Shown here: positions 26,892 through 34,821 of the stretch, piece by piece
Layout: every line of letters starts with the position of its first letter
How positions within the stretch are numbered: the stretch's first letter is position 1
Origin: Chloroherpetonaceae bacterium
Lineage (GTDB): Bacteria; Bacteroidota; Chlorobiia; Chlorobiales; Chloroherpetonaceae
DNA: 42,057 bases
Direction: 5' to 3'
NCBI GenBank assembly: GCA_028277445.1
Contig: JANQGG010000041.1
Location: 1 to 42,057, forward strand
Notes under the pieces: model-generated
Databases searched by the model: none
What the model was told of the DNA's origin: nothing
Seen by the model: the letters and a program-made list of their open reading frames with translations, nothing else
Made by a program: the position numbers and the translations under genes

Positions 26892-27382
26892 TTGGAGTTC
26901 CTTTTTATAATGTTAATCCATTTGAGGTGGATAAAAGCCGAAGGAATTAAGCCTTTAATTGCTGGTTGAATCCGTTTTTTTTTTGGTTTTATCAACAGTA
27001 AAACAGCAACTCTAGCTTAAATAGAACCTGCGTTAAAATAATGATGTTTTAAAATTCCGACATAGTTTGAAGCGCTCTCCAATATCACAAAACGATGTAA
27101 GTCAGTTGAGTTTTACACTAATCAATGATTTCATTAAAGAATTATACATTATTCTAGATTATGCAATTGAAACGCCATCGAAAAGAAATAGAAGTGATAC
27201 CATGAAAAAGGTGCGCTCGAGTCGCTTCATAAGGAGATACGTTTGAGATAACTTTAAATCAGCTATCTCTTTAAGATTTGGGGTGTTGCGCCATCTAGAT
27301 GCTTAAATTCGGGGCAAACACATCAATAATTCCAGACATTGCAAATATACAAAAGCCAAAATAAACGATCAACAATTTTTCT
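26892..27382 (-). other. Gene-free region between lptE and the lipoprotein gene
   Basis: 491 nt with no convincing gene. It contains a minus-strand promoter match at 27342-27372 and, immediately after it, a tiny frame MSGIIDVFAPNLSI-stop (27339-27295). A GAGATA/TATCTC dyad lies at about 27244-27270. A second tiny minus-strand frame, MKRLERTFFMVSLLFLFDGVSIA, lies around 27160-27230 and looks like a signal peptide followed directly by a stop. These may be the remains of a lost gene or a long leader of the lipoprotein gene. There is also a ten-T run near 26975. Confidence 0.4.
27342..27372 (-). promoter_or_regulatory. Bacteroidota-type promoter, target uncertain
   Basis: On the minus strand TTG (27372-27370), 20 nt, TATATTTG (27349-27342): identical in layout to the promoters before ilvD and the giant secreted gene. 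It points toward the lipoprotein gene, whose ATG is about 445 nt away, so either the leader is very long or the promoter serves a small or lost gene. An ATG lies only 3 nt after the -7 element and would be nearly leaderless. Confidence 0.5.
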
Positions 27383-27892
27383 CTACCAACCCGAACCCGC
27401 CAATAAACGGTTTAAAATATCTTCGGAAACCTGCTCAATGGTTTCGGTAATGGACTCTTGCTGAGCGGAAAAATCGCCGATGGGATAATCGGAAAATGAA
27501 GTAAAGGTTTGTGTAAAAAGAGTTTGTTTCTTGACCAAATCGCGGCAAGTAACCGACACCGTTATGGTAATACGATTTTGCGTGGCTCGTTCCGAGGCGC
27601 TGCTGATCTGACTGGGTTCATCTTTGTAATCCTTAATAACGGCTTCAATGACTGAATTGGCTTCTCTACGCGACTGCTCAATGACTAACGAACTCTGGGT
27701 TTCAATATTTTCAGTAAGTTGGGTCGTTAAACGCTCGCGAAGCTGTCCGATACCGCTGCGAGCTTCATCGCCAAAAATCGGGACGGCAATCGTTTTGATA
27801 TGACCAGGCAATGATCCTTGGGAAAATGAATAACATCCCGCTGATAATAAACCTATGAAAATGTAGAGGAAAAATGTTGGTTTTCTATACAT
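27383..27892 (-). CDS. lptE: LptE-like LPS-assembly lipoprotein
   Basis: LptE is the outer-membrane lipoprotein that plugs the LptD barrel and helps insert lipopolysaccharide. The 169-residue product has a signal peptide ending in the lipobox LSAGC (Cys20), followed by YSFSQGSLPGHIKTIAVPIFGDEARSGI, the sequence typical of LptE in this phylum, and a mixed alpha/beta body (RERLTTQLTENIETQSSLVIEQSRREANSVIEAVI). It starts 14 nt after the SDR gene stop, so the two form an operon. Family assignment is good; direct LPS function is inferred. Confidence 0.85.
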   Translation of the reverse strand: MYRKPTFFLYIFIGLLSAGCYSFSQGSLPGHIKTIAVPIFGDEARSGIGQLRERLTTQLTENIETQSSLVIEQSRREANSVIEAVIKDYKDEPSQISSASERATQNRITITVSVTCRDLVKKQTLFTQTFTSFSDYPIGDFSAQQESITETIEQVSEDILNRLLAGSGW

Positions 27893-27906
27893 ATCTGATG
27901 TTAAAC

Positions 27907-28728
27907 TTAATAGGCTGTGCGATCAATTTTATTAAACAACTTCCGAAACGGATAGCTAAAAAGTAACAATCGTTTTTTTGTGGAGCTGAAGGCATCATAA
28001 AACTTTCCATTTTTGCCATTTCCCCAATCACTGCACATTTTCACAGTCAAATTTGCAGCAACCATAGGCGATTGCGAAAAAATATCCTGAATTTTATCAA
28101 ACACATCCATTCGTTTTTGAAGTTCTGGCGTCGGGTTATGAACAGAAAGGATTTCGGTTCGAACCAAACCGGGATTCATAAGCATGATATCGATACCTGT
28201 ATTTTTGTACTCCTCGGCAAGCGCAAATGTCATCCTGTAAATGGCCGCCTTAGATGAACCATAGGCGCTAAAATATGGCGTGTTGTTTTTTAAAATGCCT
28301 GCCCCTGCTAAATTAATAACTTTACCCTGACGGTTCTGATCCAAAAAGTATTTTAACGCTGCCCGACAACCATGATACGTTCCTTTGATATTCACATCAA
28401 TGGGTTTATACCACGCATCCAAATCAGCATCAACAATGCGCTTGAAGGGCTCGGCAACGCCGGCATTATTGATCATGATATCCAGCGCGCCAAACTTCTC
28501 AACGGTTTGTTGAATAAGATGCTCAACTTCCTCATAATTGACCACGTTGCAAGCCAAACCAAAAATTTTATCGCTTGCAAATTCGCTCACAGCGTTATCA
28601 ACATTGTGTTGATTGCTGGATGTAATCACAACCTTTGCCCCTTCTTCTAAAAACCGTTTGGCTATGGTTTTTCCAATACCTTTTGTTGAACCTGTAATGA
28701 TGGCCACCTTATTTTCTAGCTTTCCCAT
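27907..28728 (-). CDS. Short-chain dehydrogenase/reductase (SDR) family protein
   Basis: Classical SDR oxidoreductase of 273 residues from the ATG at 28728; a TTG at 28740 would add four residues. It has the cofactor motif TGSTKGIGKTIAKRF at about residues 12-26, the NNAG structural motif (about 86-89), and the catalytic Ser...YxxxK arrangement in FSAYGSSKAAIYRM (about 150-163). The STKG version of the glycine motif, with TSSN after the second strand, suggests NADP preference. The substrate is not identifiable. It lies upstream of lptE, separated by 14 nt, which may hint at an envelope-lipid role, but that is weak evidence. Confidence 0.85.
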   Translation of the reverse strand: MGKLENKVAIITGSTKGIGKTIAKRFLEEGAKVVITSSNQHNVDNAVSEFASDKIFGLACNVVNYEEVEHLIQQTVEKFGALDIMINNAGVAEPFKRIVDADLDAWYKPIDVNIKGTYHGCRAALKYFLDQNRQGKVINLAGAGILKNNTPYFSAYGSSKAAIYRMTFALAEEYKNTGIDIMLMNPGLVRTEILSVHNPTPELQKRMDVFDKIQDIFSQSPMVAANLTVKMCSDWGNGKNGKFYDAFSSTKKRLLLFSYPFRKLFNKIDRTAY

Positions 28729-28788
28729 ATTTTTTAACAATTAATCCTCATGATTTTTTTATAACTATTAAACTTCCTGGGAGACTTC

Positions 28789-28830
28789 AAAAACAAAAAA
28801 AGAGAGGCTATCCTAAATAAAGATAGCCTC
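28789..28830 (-). terminator. Terminator of the nucleotidyltransferase gene
   Basis: Read on the minus strand, a perfect 9-bp stem GAGGCTATC/GATAGCCTC (28830-28822 with 28812-28804), with a 9-nt loop, is followed by TCTTTTTTTGTTTTTG. It lies about 50 nt past the stop of the gene at 28882 and is among the strongest intrinsic terminators in the window. Confidence 0.9.
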
Positions 28831-28881
28831 ATTTGCAGTTTATCAAAACTTGAATCATCCATATTAACCTACATCAGAATT

Positions 28882-31419
28882 TTATTCGCGAACCCATGCA
28901 TTTAACTTTTCTTCATACTCGGTAACAAGCTTTGTTGCGTAGTTTTTAGATTTTGATTCGGCATCAATGTGGAAAATATCCCTGGCACGATCCGGTAACA
29001 AGAGCAGTGTGGTATCCGTATCAAAAACAATTTTCACACCATCTATCAAAATACGTTCCTGATCGGCCGTATCTTCCATGATTTTTCGCATGACTTTGCC
29101 TTTTAAATCTTTCGGGCAGGAAACATTGCGTTTAGACAGAAAATAACGCTGAGGGTATTTCAAGCTCACATCGCCCATTTTGGCTTCGGCTTTTGCCATC
29201 AACTCCAGTATTTTTACGGTTGAATACATGGCGTCGCACGCAAATAGGAATTCAGGGAAGATAAATCCGGCTTTGGTTCCACCGGCAAATTTAATTTCGG
29301 GATCAGCCGTTACGGCTTTCATCATATCCAAGTGACTGTCGCCGGTTCGGATTACTTTAACATCACGTTCTTTACAAAGCTCATCAACTTCCTGCGAAGC
29401 GGTAATCGGAACGGCAATTTTTTTGGTATCGGGATACACATCCAGGAACAACCGAGTAACCAGCGTCAGCAATCGTTGATTATCCAGGAAGTTGCCTTTT
29501 TCATCCGACACAAAAATTCGTTCGGCGCCAGCATCCATCATAAAGCCGATATCGCATCCCAGCGACACCACAACTTCCGTTAAACGATCTGCGGCTTCAT
29601 GAACATCATCGGCTGTCCGCGTGCATTTTTTCGGATCAATGAACGCATTTAACGACACCACATCAATGCCAAGATCACCAATAATACTTGGGAAAATAGT
29701 TGTTGCCGCACCATGTGCATAGTCAATGGCAATGCGCAATCGTGAGCGGCGAATCATATCAATATCAATTTGACTGAGGAAATCGTCGGTGTAACCCTCA
29801 ATAGCGCGTTCCGGGAACGAGATGGTTCCAACATCTTCAAAATCGGCGCGTTTGTAATCTTCACCAAAGAAGTTGCGCTCAATGGTTTTGGTTTTCGCAT
29901 TGGGAAGATCCTTACCATCTTTATCAACAAAAATGATATCCAACATTTTCTGGTTAAACGGCGATTTGCGGATATGTATACCGCCCATTTCAGCGCCGTT
30001 TTTCAAACGATGGCGCGTAATGGCAATCGGGACAACCTGAAGATCGCTCACTGAAACGCCGGCTGAAAGAATGCCTGAAATTAACGCACGGTTGATCATA
30101 CGCGCGCTTTTATCGACATCCCGGCTGACAAGCACCGAAGAATGCTGCCCTAAGATCGAACCATACGAAGCGCCAAGCTTAGCGGCAAAATCCGGGATAA
30201 TTTCAATGTTGGAAATACCGGTAATTCGCGATCCTGTGAAAAGATCCCGCGACCATTTGGATTCCCAAACCAAACTTTTGGTAACAATCGCACCGGATTC
30301 AATATCTTTTTCAGGCCAGATTTTTACGCCTGCGCGAATATTGGCTTCTTTTCCAATCTTACATTTATCGGCAATAAAGGTTTGCTCTTCAATTTTTACT
30401 TTAGGTTCAACATTGACATTATCCGTGATCACCGACAAATAAATGTTACTTTCGTTGCCAATTTTCGAATCTCTCCAAATAACGGTTCTATTCAAATCAC
30501 ATCCATTGCCAACAATCGAACCATCACCGATAACCGAATCGGTGATATGCACCTCTTTACCGATTCTACAATTCTCACCGATTAACACGCGACCCGAAAA
30601 TTTTATGACCGAAGGATCGAACTCGGCGGATTTGTGCGCATAAACCCCTTCTTGAACTTTTTCATAATCATAGGTGAAATCAAGATTAACCTTCTCATTC
30701 AAACAATCGATATGCGCTTCCTGGTATTCAGTCAATGTGCCTACATCCCGCCAATAACCATCGGCGATATAGCCATATAATGGGAGTTTTTCTTTAAGCA
30801 TTTTTGGGTAGAGCTGCTTCGAGAAATCATATTCTTCCCGGTGCGGAATCAAATCCATGACTTCTTTCTCTAAAATGTAAATCCCGGTGTTAATTGCATC
30901 ACTGAAAACTTCACCCCAGGTTGGTTTTTCTAAGAAACGCGTAATTCTACCGTCTTTATCCGTAATCACCACGCCAAATTGCAATGGATTTTTTACATGC
31001 GTAAGCACCATGGTTGCCATAGCGCCACGACTTTCATGAAACTCTATTGCTTTTGATAAATCAAAATCTGTTAAAACATCGCCACTGATAACAATAAACC
31101 GTCCATCCACAAAATCGTATGCATTTCTAACACTGCCCGCAGTTCCATAATCGGCATCCGACATCACATAATGCATTTTATACCCAAACTTTGAACCGTC
31201 GCCAAAATATTGCTTAATGGACTCGGGTTGATAGTACAACATTGAGGTGATCTCACTAACCCCATATTTTTTTAATAGATCTGCAATGTGATGCATCATG
31301 GGTCTTTGCATCATCGGAACCAACGGTTTTGGAATATTCAGCGTGAGCGGTCTGAGTCGCGTACCGAATCCACCAGCCATAATTATGGCTTTGTCTATTG
31401 AATGTAGTTTGTCTCCCAT
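28882..31419 (-). CDS. Sugar-1-phosphate nucleotidyltransferase fused to a degenerate phosphomannomutase
   Basis: An 845-residue protein. Residues about 10-245 are a nucleotidyltransferase with the signature MAGGFGTRLRPLTLNIPKPLVP, of the mannose-1-phosphate guanylyltransferase type. Residues about 250-390 form a left-handed beta-helix of hexapeptide repeats (VLIGENCRIGKEVHITDSVIG). Residues about 395-845 follow the phosphomannomutase/phosphoglucomutase fold. The mutase active site is altered: the usual TASHNP phosphoserine loop is replaced by GGIHIRKSPFN near residue 485, and the Mg-binding DGDxDR by MDAGAERIF near 626. Similar fusions are known in cyanobacteria and relatives. The first domain probably makes an NDP-sugar for polysaccharide; the mutase part may be regulatory. 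The sugar and the nucleotide are inferred. Confidence 0.87.
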   Translation of the reverse strand: MGDKLHSIDKAIIMAGGFGTRLRPLTLNIPKPLVPMMQRPMMHHIADLLKKYGVSEITSMLYYQPESIKQYFGDGSKFGYKMHYVMSDADYGTAGSVRNAYDFVDGRFIVISGDVLTDFDLSKAIEFHESRGAMATMVLTHVKNPLQFGVVITDKDGRITRFLEKPTWGEVFSDAINTGIYILEKEVMDLIPHREEYDFSKQLYPKMLKEKLPLYGYIADGYWRDVGTLTEYQEAHIDCLNEKVNLDFTYDYEKVQEGVYAHKSAEFDPSVIKFSGRVLIGENCRIGKEVHITDSVIGDGSIVGNGCDLNRTVIWRDSKIGNESNIYLSVITDNVNVEPKVKIEEQTFIADKCKIGKEANIRAGVKIWPEKDIESGAIVTKSLVWESKWSRDLFTGSRITGISNIEIIPDFAAKLGASYGSILGQHSSVLVSRDVDKSARMINRALISGILSAGVSVSDLQVVPIAITRHRLKNGAEMGGIHIRKSPFNQKMLDIIFVDKDGKDLPNAKTKTIERNFFGEDYKRADFEDVGTISFPERAIEGYTDDFLSQIDIDMIRRSRLRIAIDYAHGAATTIFPSIIGDLGIDVVSLNAFIDPKKCTRTADDVHEAADRLTEVVVSLGCDIGFMMDAGAERIFVSDEKGNFLDNQRLLTLVTRLFLDVYPDTKKIAVPITASQEVDELCKERDVKVIRTGDSHLDMMKAVTADPEIKFAGGTKAGFIFPEFLFACDAMYSTVKILELMAKAEAKMGDVSLKYPQRYFLSKRNVSCPKDLKGKVMRKIMEDTADQERILIDGVKIVFDTDTTLLLLPDRARDIFHIDAESKSKNYATKLVTEYEEKLNAWVRE

Positions 31420-31639
31420 ATTAAATTTGGTCGTTTTTTTGTGATAAAACTGAAAATCAAAACAATTTTGTGAAGGTAAAACCTTAACAAGAATTCATCG
31501 ATTTCAAGTCATTGAATTAACACGTGGCTATTGAAGCATGACGCCTGAAGTTAGGGTCATAGGTTTATTTAATCAAATAAAACTTTCGTTTTTAAGCAAA
31601 TATTAATATAGGAACCACAATGTTATTTTTTAATTGCGC

Positions 31640-32572
31640 TTAAGAGCCCTGAAATGCATCAGTTAAGCCTTCTTTGAGCGCGCGAACATGGATACCCAAA
31701 GCTTGATCAACGTTTGTTCCGCCATGAAGCGTATTATCGAACTGGGTGAATTCAATCAATCCTTTTGTAATCGGAGGTCGTGTGGAGATCAGGTTGAACA
31801 GACCCGCGGCTAAATTTAGCACCCCATTGGAAAGGTAGATTACCCTGCCATTAAGTTTAGTTATGGTCATCAAGGCTGATAAAGTTTCCTTCACGGTTGC
31901 TTCATCGGGACCTCCGGCATAAAAAAGTTTATTACTGGCATCCGGGTTATGAAGGCAAGCCTCCGTTGCATTGGCCAAATCCCGCACGTGAATCGGATTT
32001 GCTTTTGCAGAACCATCGCCCAATACTATAGTCAGGCCTTTTTCTTTAAGCTGTTTTAGCCAAAATCCATCGAAATAATGATCGCCCTTGCCATATACAA
32101 TTGAAGCGCGCAAAATCGTGTAATCCAAACCGCTTTCCTTAACATATTGCTCGGCCAACAACTTGGCTTTGATCGGGATTTTATCAGCATTCTTTTCATT
32201 AACCGCTGCACCACTAAGGTAGATAAGCTTTTTTATCGCTTTTTGTTTGGCTGCTTTTATAAGATTGAACGTACCTTTTGCATCCACTTCCATAAATGTC
32301 AGGCCATCTTGCGGTCGCTCCAAAGGAAATCCTTTAAACTGATGAGAAATGACAAGAGCATCAATGCCTTCCAAAGCAGGTTGGAGGGTTTTGAATCGCC
32401 TGACATCGCCCGTTACACATTCAACACGTTCATGCTCCAGTTCTTTTGGAATTGCGCTTTTGTAGCGCTGAACGCGTGTTGTCAGCAATCGAACCTCATG
32501 ACCTTTTTCTAAGCATATTTGAGCAACATGACGACCAATAAATCCTGTTCCTCCTGTTATCAAGACCTTCAT
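31640..32572 (-). CDS. NAD(P)-dependent epimerase/dehydratase-like (extended SDR)
   Basis: Extended-SDR Rossmann protein of 310 residues. The N-terminus MKVLITGGTGFIGRHVAQICLEKG has the GGxGxxG cofactor motif. Residues about 60-110 give GDVRRF...IDALVISHQ. An SGAAV segment supplies a Ser near the active site, but the expected YxxxK is replaced by a KAKLLAEQYVKES region without a clear tyrosine, so catalysis of the usual epimerase type is doubtful. The family includes NDUFA9-like and NmrA-like proteins. The substrate is unknown. It is transcribed away from recX with a 55-nt intergenic gap. Confidence 0.82.
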   Translation of the reverse strand: MKVLITGGTGFIGRHVAQICLEKGHEVRLLTTRVQRYKSAIPKELEHERVECVTGDVRRFKTLQPALEGIDALVISHQFKGFPLERPQDGLTFMEVDAKGTFNLIKAAKQKAIKKLIYLSGAAVNEKNADKIPIKAKLLAEQYVKESGLDYTILRASIVYGKGDHYFDGFWLKQLKEKGLTIVLGDGSAKANPIHVRDLANATEACLHNPDASNKLFYAGGPDEATVKETLSALMTITKLNGRVIYLSNGVLNLAAGLFNLISTRPPITKGLIEFTQFDNTLHGGTNVDQALGIHVRALKEGLTDAFQGS

Positions 32573-32627
32573 AAAAACAAAAGAGTTGGTTGTTTTACAA
32601 ATTTCATTTATAAAACATTAATTCGGG

Positions 32628-33272
32628 ATGTATAAATCCATTTCTAAAATGATAATCACAGAGATCAGGCCTCGATCAAAGCGCTCCTTATATTTTATTC
32701 TAAAAACAGATGAAAGCAACACTGTTTGCCTTCATGGAGAAACCATTCGGTATTATCGTATGAAGACCGGGGATATTATTCAAGAAGAAGATATGCAACA
32801 CTTGTTAGCACATACCGAATTCATTAGAGCAAAACAAAGTGCAATGTACAGCCTCGCAAGACGAGCACATTCCGAAAAAGAACTTGCAGAAAAGTTGAGA
32901 TCAAAAGGCTATTCATCCGATACGATTTCCAAAACCATCGCTCGATTAAAAGCGTTGCATATGATCAACGACCACGATTATTGCCAGACGTTTATTTCAA
33001 GCCGAATGGGCAAAAAACCCATCGGCAAAAATAAGCTCGTGATGATGCTCAAACAAAAAGGCATCTCTGCGCAGGTTATTGATAACGCTATTGCACGATT
33101 CGAATTAAACGCTTCTGAGAACTGTTTAAGAGCAACAGAAAAAAAACTTCGGCAGTTGCAGCGCGAAACCGATCCCAAAAAGAAAACCGATAAACTGATC
33201 GATCATCTGATGCGTCAGGGGTTTGAGTGGGATACAATACAAGAAACGCTTAAAAATCTCAAACTCCACTAA
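32628..33272 (+). CDS. recX: Regulatory protein RecX
   Basis: RecX binds RecA filaments and limits their activity. The 214-residue product has the three-helix RecX repeats: AMYSLARRAHSEKELAEKLRSKGYSSDTISKTIARLKALHMINDHDYCQTFI (about 66-118), MGKKPIGKNKLVMMLKQKGISAQVIDNAIARF (about 124-155), and a C-terminal KKKTDKLIDHLMRQGFEWDTIQETLKNL. The first 60 residues form a beta-rich N-terminal extension common in this phylum. The start at 32628 is ATG; Met8 at 32649 is an alternative. recA is not in the window. Confidence 0.92.
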   Translation: MYKSISKMIITEIRPRSKRSLYFILKTDESNTVCLHGETIRYYRMKTGDIIQEEDMQHLLAHTEFIRAKQSAMYSLARRAHSEKELAEKLRSKGYSSDTISKTIARLKALHMINDHDYCQTFISSRMGKKPIGKNKLVMMLKQKGISAQVIDNAIARFELNASENCLRATEKKLRQLQRETDPKKKTDKLIDHLMRQGFEWDTIQETLKNLKLH

Positions 33273-33417
33273 TTTTTATCTATATACACACCCGTTTCAT
33301 GCATCAGATTTTAGCTAATCATTTGCATGATCAAGCCATTAATTTCATTCATTTATCGAAGCTAAATGATTATTCATCCAAAACAGCACTTTTTTTTAGA
33401 ATTGAGGTAAAACTCTT
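33273..33417 (+). other. Gap between recX and the small-RNA promoter
   Basis: 145 nt, AT-rich, with no frame of interest and no clear recX terminator. It is part of the 500-nt gene-free stretch 33273-33772, whose other contents are the promoter, the structured RNA, its terminator and a possible 40-codon frame. Confidence 0.3.
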
Positions 33418-33446
33418 TTGGAAAATTGTCGTTATTAACTTATAAT
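33418..33446 (+). promoter_or_regulatory. Classical sigma70-type promoter of the structured RNA
   Basis: TTGGAA (33418-33423), a 17-nt spacer and TATAAT (33441-33446, perfect) match the ordinary bacterial consensus. This differs from the TTG-N20-TATATTTG type used at the protein genes here. Transcription is expected to start near 33450-33453, at the base of the first predicted RNA stem. Confidence 0.65.
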
Positions 33447-33450
33447 TACA

Positions 33451-33552
33451 GCGCAGAACAAAACATCGAACGCCCGTTCGGTGTGGTAGGTGATTGGGGG
33501 ACACCTGCCTTCTGCACAAAAGGGCATCCAATTGGATGCCCTTTTCTTTTTT
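33451..33552 (+). ncRNA. Candidate structured small RNA (about 100 nt)
   Basis: The transcript predicted from the promoter folds into a compact three-way junction. The closing stem is GCAGAA/TTCTGC (33453-33458 with 33510-33515). Inside it are hairpin 2, CGAAC/GTTCG with loop GCCC (33467-33480), and hairpin 3, GGTAGGTG/CACCTGCC (33485-33492 with 33502-33509; one G-T), with the G-rich loop ATTGGGGGA. The junction has an unpaired CAAAACAT strand, a GTGT strand and no spacer on the third side. A strong terminator ends it. I do not recognise it as tRNA, SRP RNA, 6S RNA, tmRNA or a riboswitch class I know. No reading frame fills it. Function is unknown. Confidence 0.65.
33518..33552 (+). terminator. 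Strong terminator of the structured RNA
   Basis: A perfect 12-bp stem AAAAGGGCATCC/GGATGCCCTTTT (33518-33529 with 33534-33545) with an AATT loop is followed by CTTTTTT. It begins 2 nt after the closing stem of the RNA, so it is an integral 3' end. Confidence 0.92.
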
Positions 33553-33653
33553 ATAGCTGCCCTCATCTACATTATCAATACACCAACCAGTAACCCAAGG
33601 ATTTATATATTACTAATATGATTTCTGTGAAATGCATTAGGTTTTAGATCATT

Positions 33654-33776
33654 GTGAATTGGAGAGATGAGGAGCTACGATTAAATCGCAAATTTGGTGT
33701 GAAGAAAATATTTGGCGTTTGCAGCAAAGTTATTGGAAATAAGGCTTATGAACTAACAGGTTTAAAAATTTTTTAA
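33654..33776 (+). other. Possible short ORF or gene fragment
   Basis: From a GTG at 33654 a 40-codon frame reads NWRDEELRLNRKFGVKKIFG and VCSKVIGNKAYELTGLKIF before its stop. The composition looks protein-like and Lys-rich rather than random, but I recognise no family. It overlaps the stop of the converging antitoxin gene by 4 nt. It could be the tail of a decayed gene or chance. Confidence 0.25.
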
Positions 33777-33982
33777 ACTTTATCTTCATGATATAAGCTT
33801 TCAAAATCTATTAATTTGGCTTTGCCTTGACGAACGGCTTCCATACGATCTTTCACTTCTGAAACCCAAGTCTGACGAATTTCATCATTTTCATGATCCA
33901 AACTCGCTAAAATTAACTCAGCAAAAGCAAGTCGCTCATTTGGCGACATCTCAAGCGCTTTTTCCAAAAGAATTTTATCCAT
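33773..33982 (-). CDS. Orphan addiction-module antitoxin
   Basis: A 69-residue protein, MDKILLEKALEMSPNERLAFAELILASLD followed by HENDEIRQTWVSEVKDRMEAVRQGKAKLIDFESLY. This pattern (helical start, PxERxxxAExIL, IxxxWxxExxxRxxxxxxG) is the putative addiction-module component family that antagonises ParE/RelE-type toxins. The toxin gene would be expected just downstream on the minus strand, below 33773, but no such frame is present there. The antitoxin therefore appears to be orphaned. Confidence 0.8.
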   Translation of the reverse strand: MDKILLEKALEMSPNERLAFAELILASLDHENDEIRQTWVSEVKDRMEAVRQGKAKLIDFESLYHEDKV

Positions 33983-34140
33983 ATATGTTCAGTTTATTTT
34001 AACAGGTTAAGTACCTTTAAAATATGCATCAAGTTATGTTATCCATAAAATCATTTAATTATTAATTCATTCTGTTTTTTCTAATAGCTTTATATAGTTT
34101 CCAAACCTTGGTTTTTTCTTAGTGTAAAGGCCAAAATGAC

Positions 34141-34593
34141 CTACAATAAACCAGTAATTATTTCAGCCATTTCTTTTACTGAATGTTTCTTATTTAGAGT
34201 TGCTTTCACTTTTTTTGTTTTACTATCAACAACTAGCAGAAAACCCGTACCCGGATTTTTGGCAACTATTTTATCGACTCCTAACGCGGAGGCTAATAAT
34301 AAGGTTTGATGTTTTTTAGATTGATTTGTAAAATCCAATTGAGTAAATAATACCGGTTTTCCATCTAACTTGTTTGTCAGGTCTGTCAATACTGGACCAA
34401 GAGCTTTGCATGAGCCGCACCAGTCCGCATGAAATTTTATAACCAACAATTTAGGCGACGAATTTAACTCACTTTCTGCTTTAGATGCCATTTTCTCTTC
34501 TGTCATATATCCGCTTTTTTGCGGCAGGGCATTGGCATTCAATGAAAATAAAACACTTAAAAATATCAGGATTGGCAAGCTTAGTAATTTCAT
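34141..34593 (-). CDS. Exported thioredoxin-like protein
   Basis: A 150-residue thioredoxin-fold protein with an N-terminal signal peptide (MKLLSLPILIFLSVLFSLNANA, cleavage near residue 22), so it should act in the periplasm. The redox motif is WCGSCK at about residues 59-64, in FHADWCGSCKALGPVLTDL. The GS dipeptide between the cysteines differs from the GP of classical thioredoxin. The usual cis-proline loop appears as KNPGTGFLLVVD. A role as a thiol oxidoreductase for envelope proteins or cytochrome maturation is likely from the fold; the partner is unknown. It is a single gene. Confidence 0.85.
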   Translation of the reverse strand: MKLLSLPILIFLSVLFSLNANALPQKSGYMTEEKMASKAESELNSSPKLLVIKFHADWCGSCKALGPVLTDLTNKLDGKPVLFTQLDFTNQSKKHQTLLLASALGVDKIVAKNPGTGFLLVVDSKTKKVKATLNKKHSVKEMAEIITGLL

Positions 34594-34821
34594 AGTAAAT
34601 ATTTTAAGTGGTTAAAAATAAGTTAGGATTGCATTCTTGAAATTGATTTAAGGTTAATTTCTTGCTCAAATCATTGTTGATCAACCTTAAAATTTGGAAC
34701 CGTAACTGCTGTCTGTAGAAACAATACGTTTGGTACGATAAGTTCAAATTAACTGTAAAATATGAAGCTGCTATGCTATTGTATATTGTCTCATTTCTTA
34801 GATCATTAAATATATTATCTG

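Noticed and set aside
27295-27339. MSGIIDVFA mini-frame as the start of a decayed enolase gene
   Set aside because: The resemblance covers only a few residues and stops before any diagnostic enolase motif; chance is as likely.
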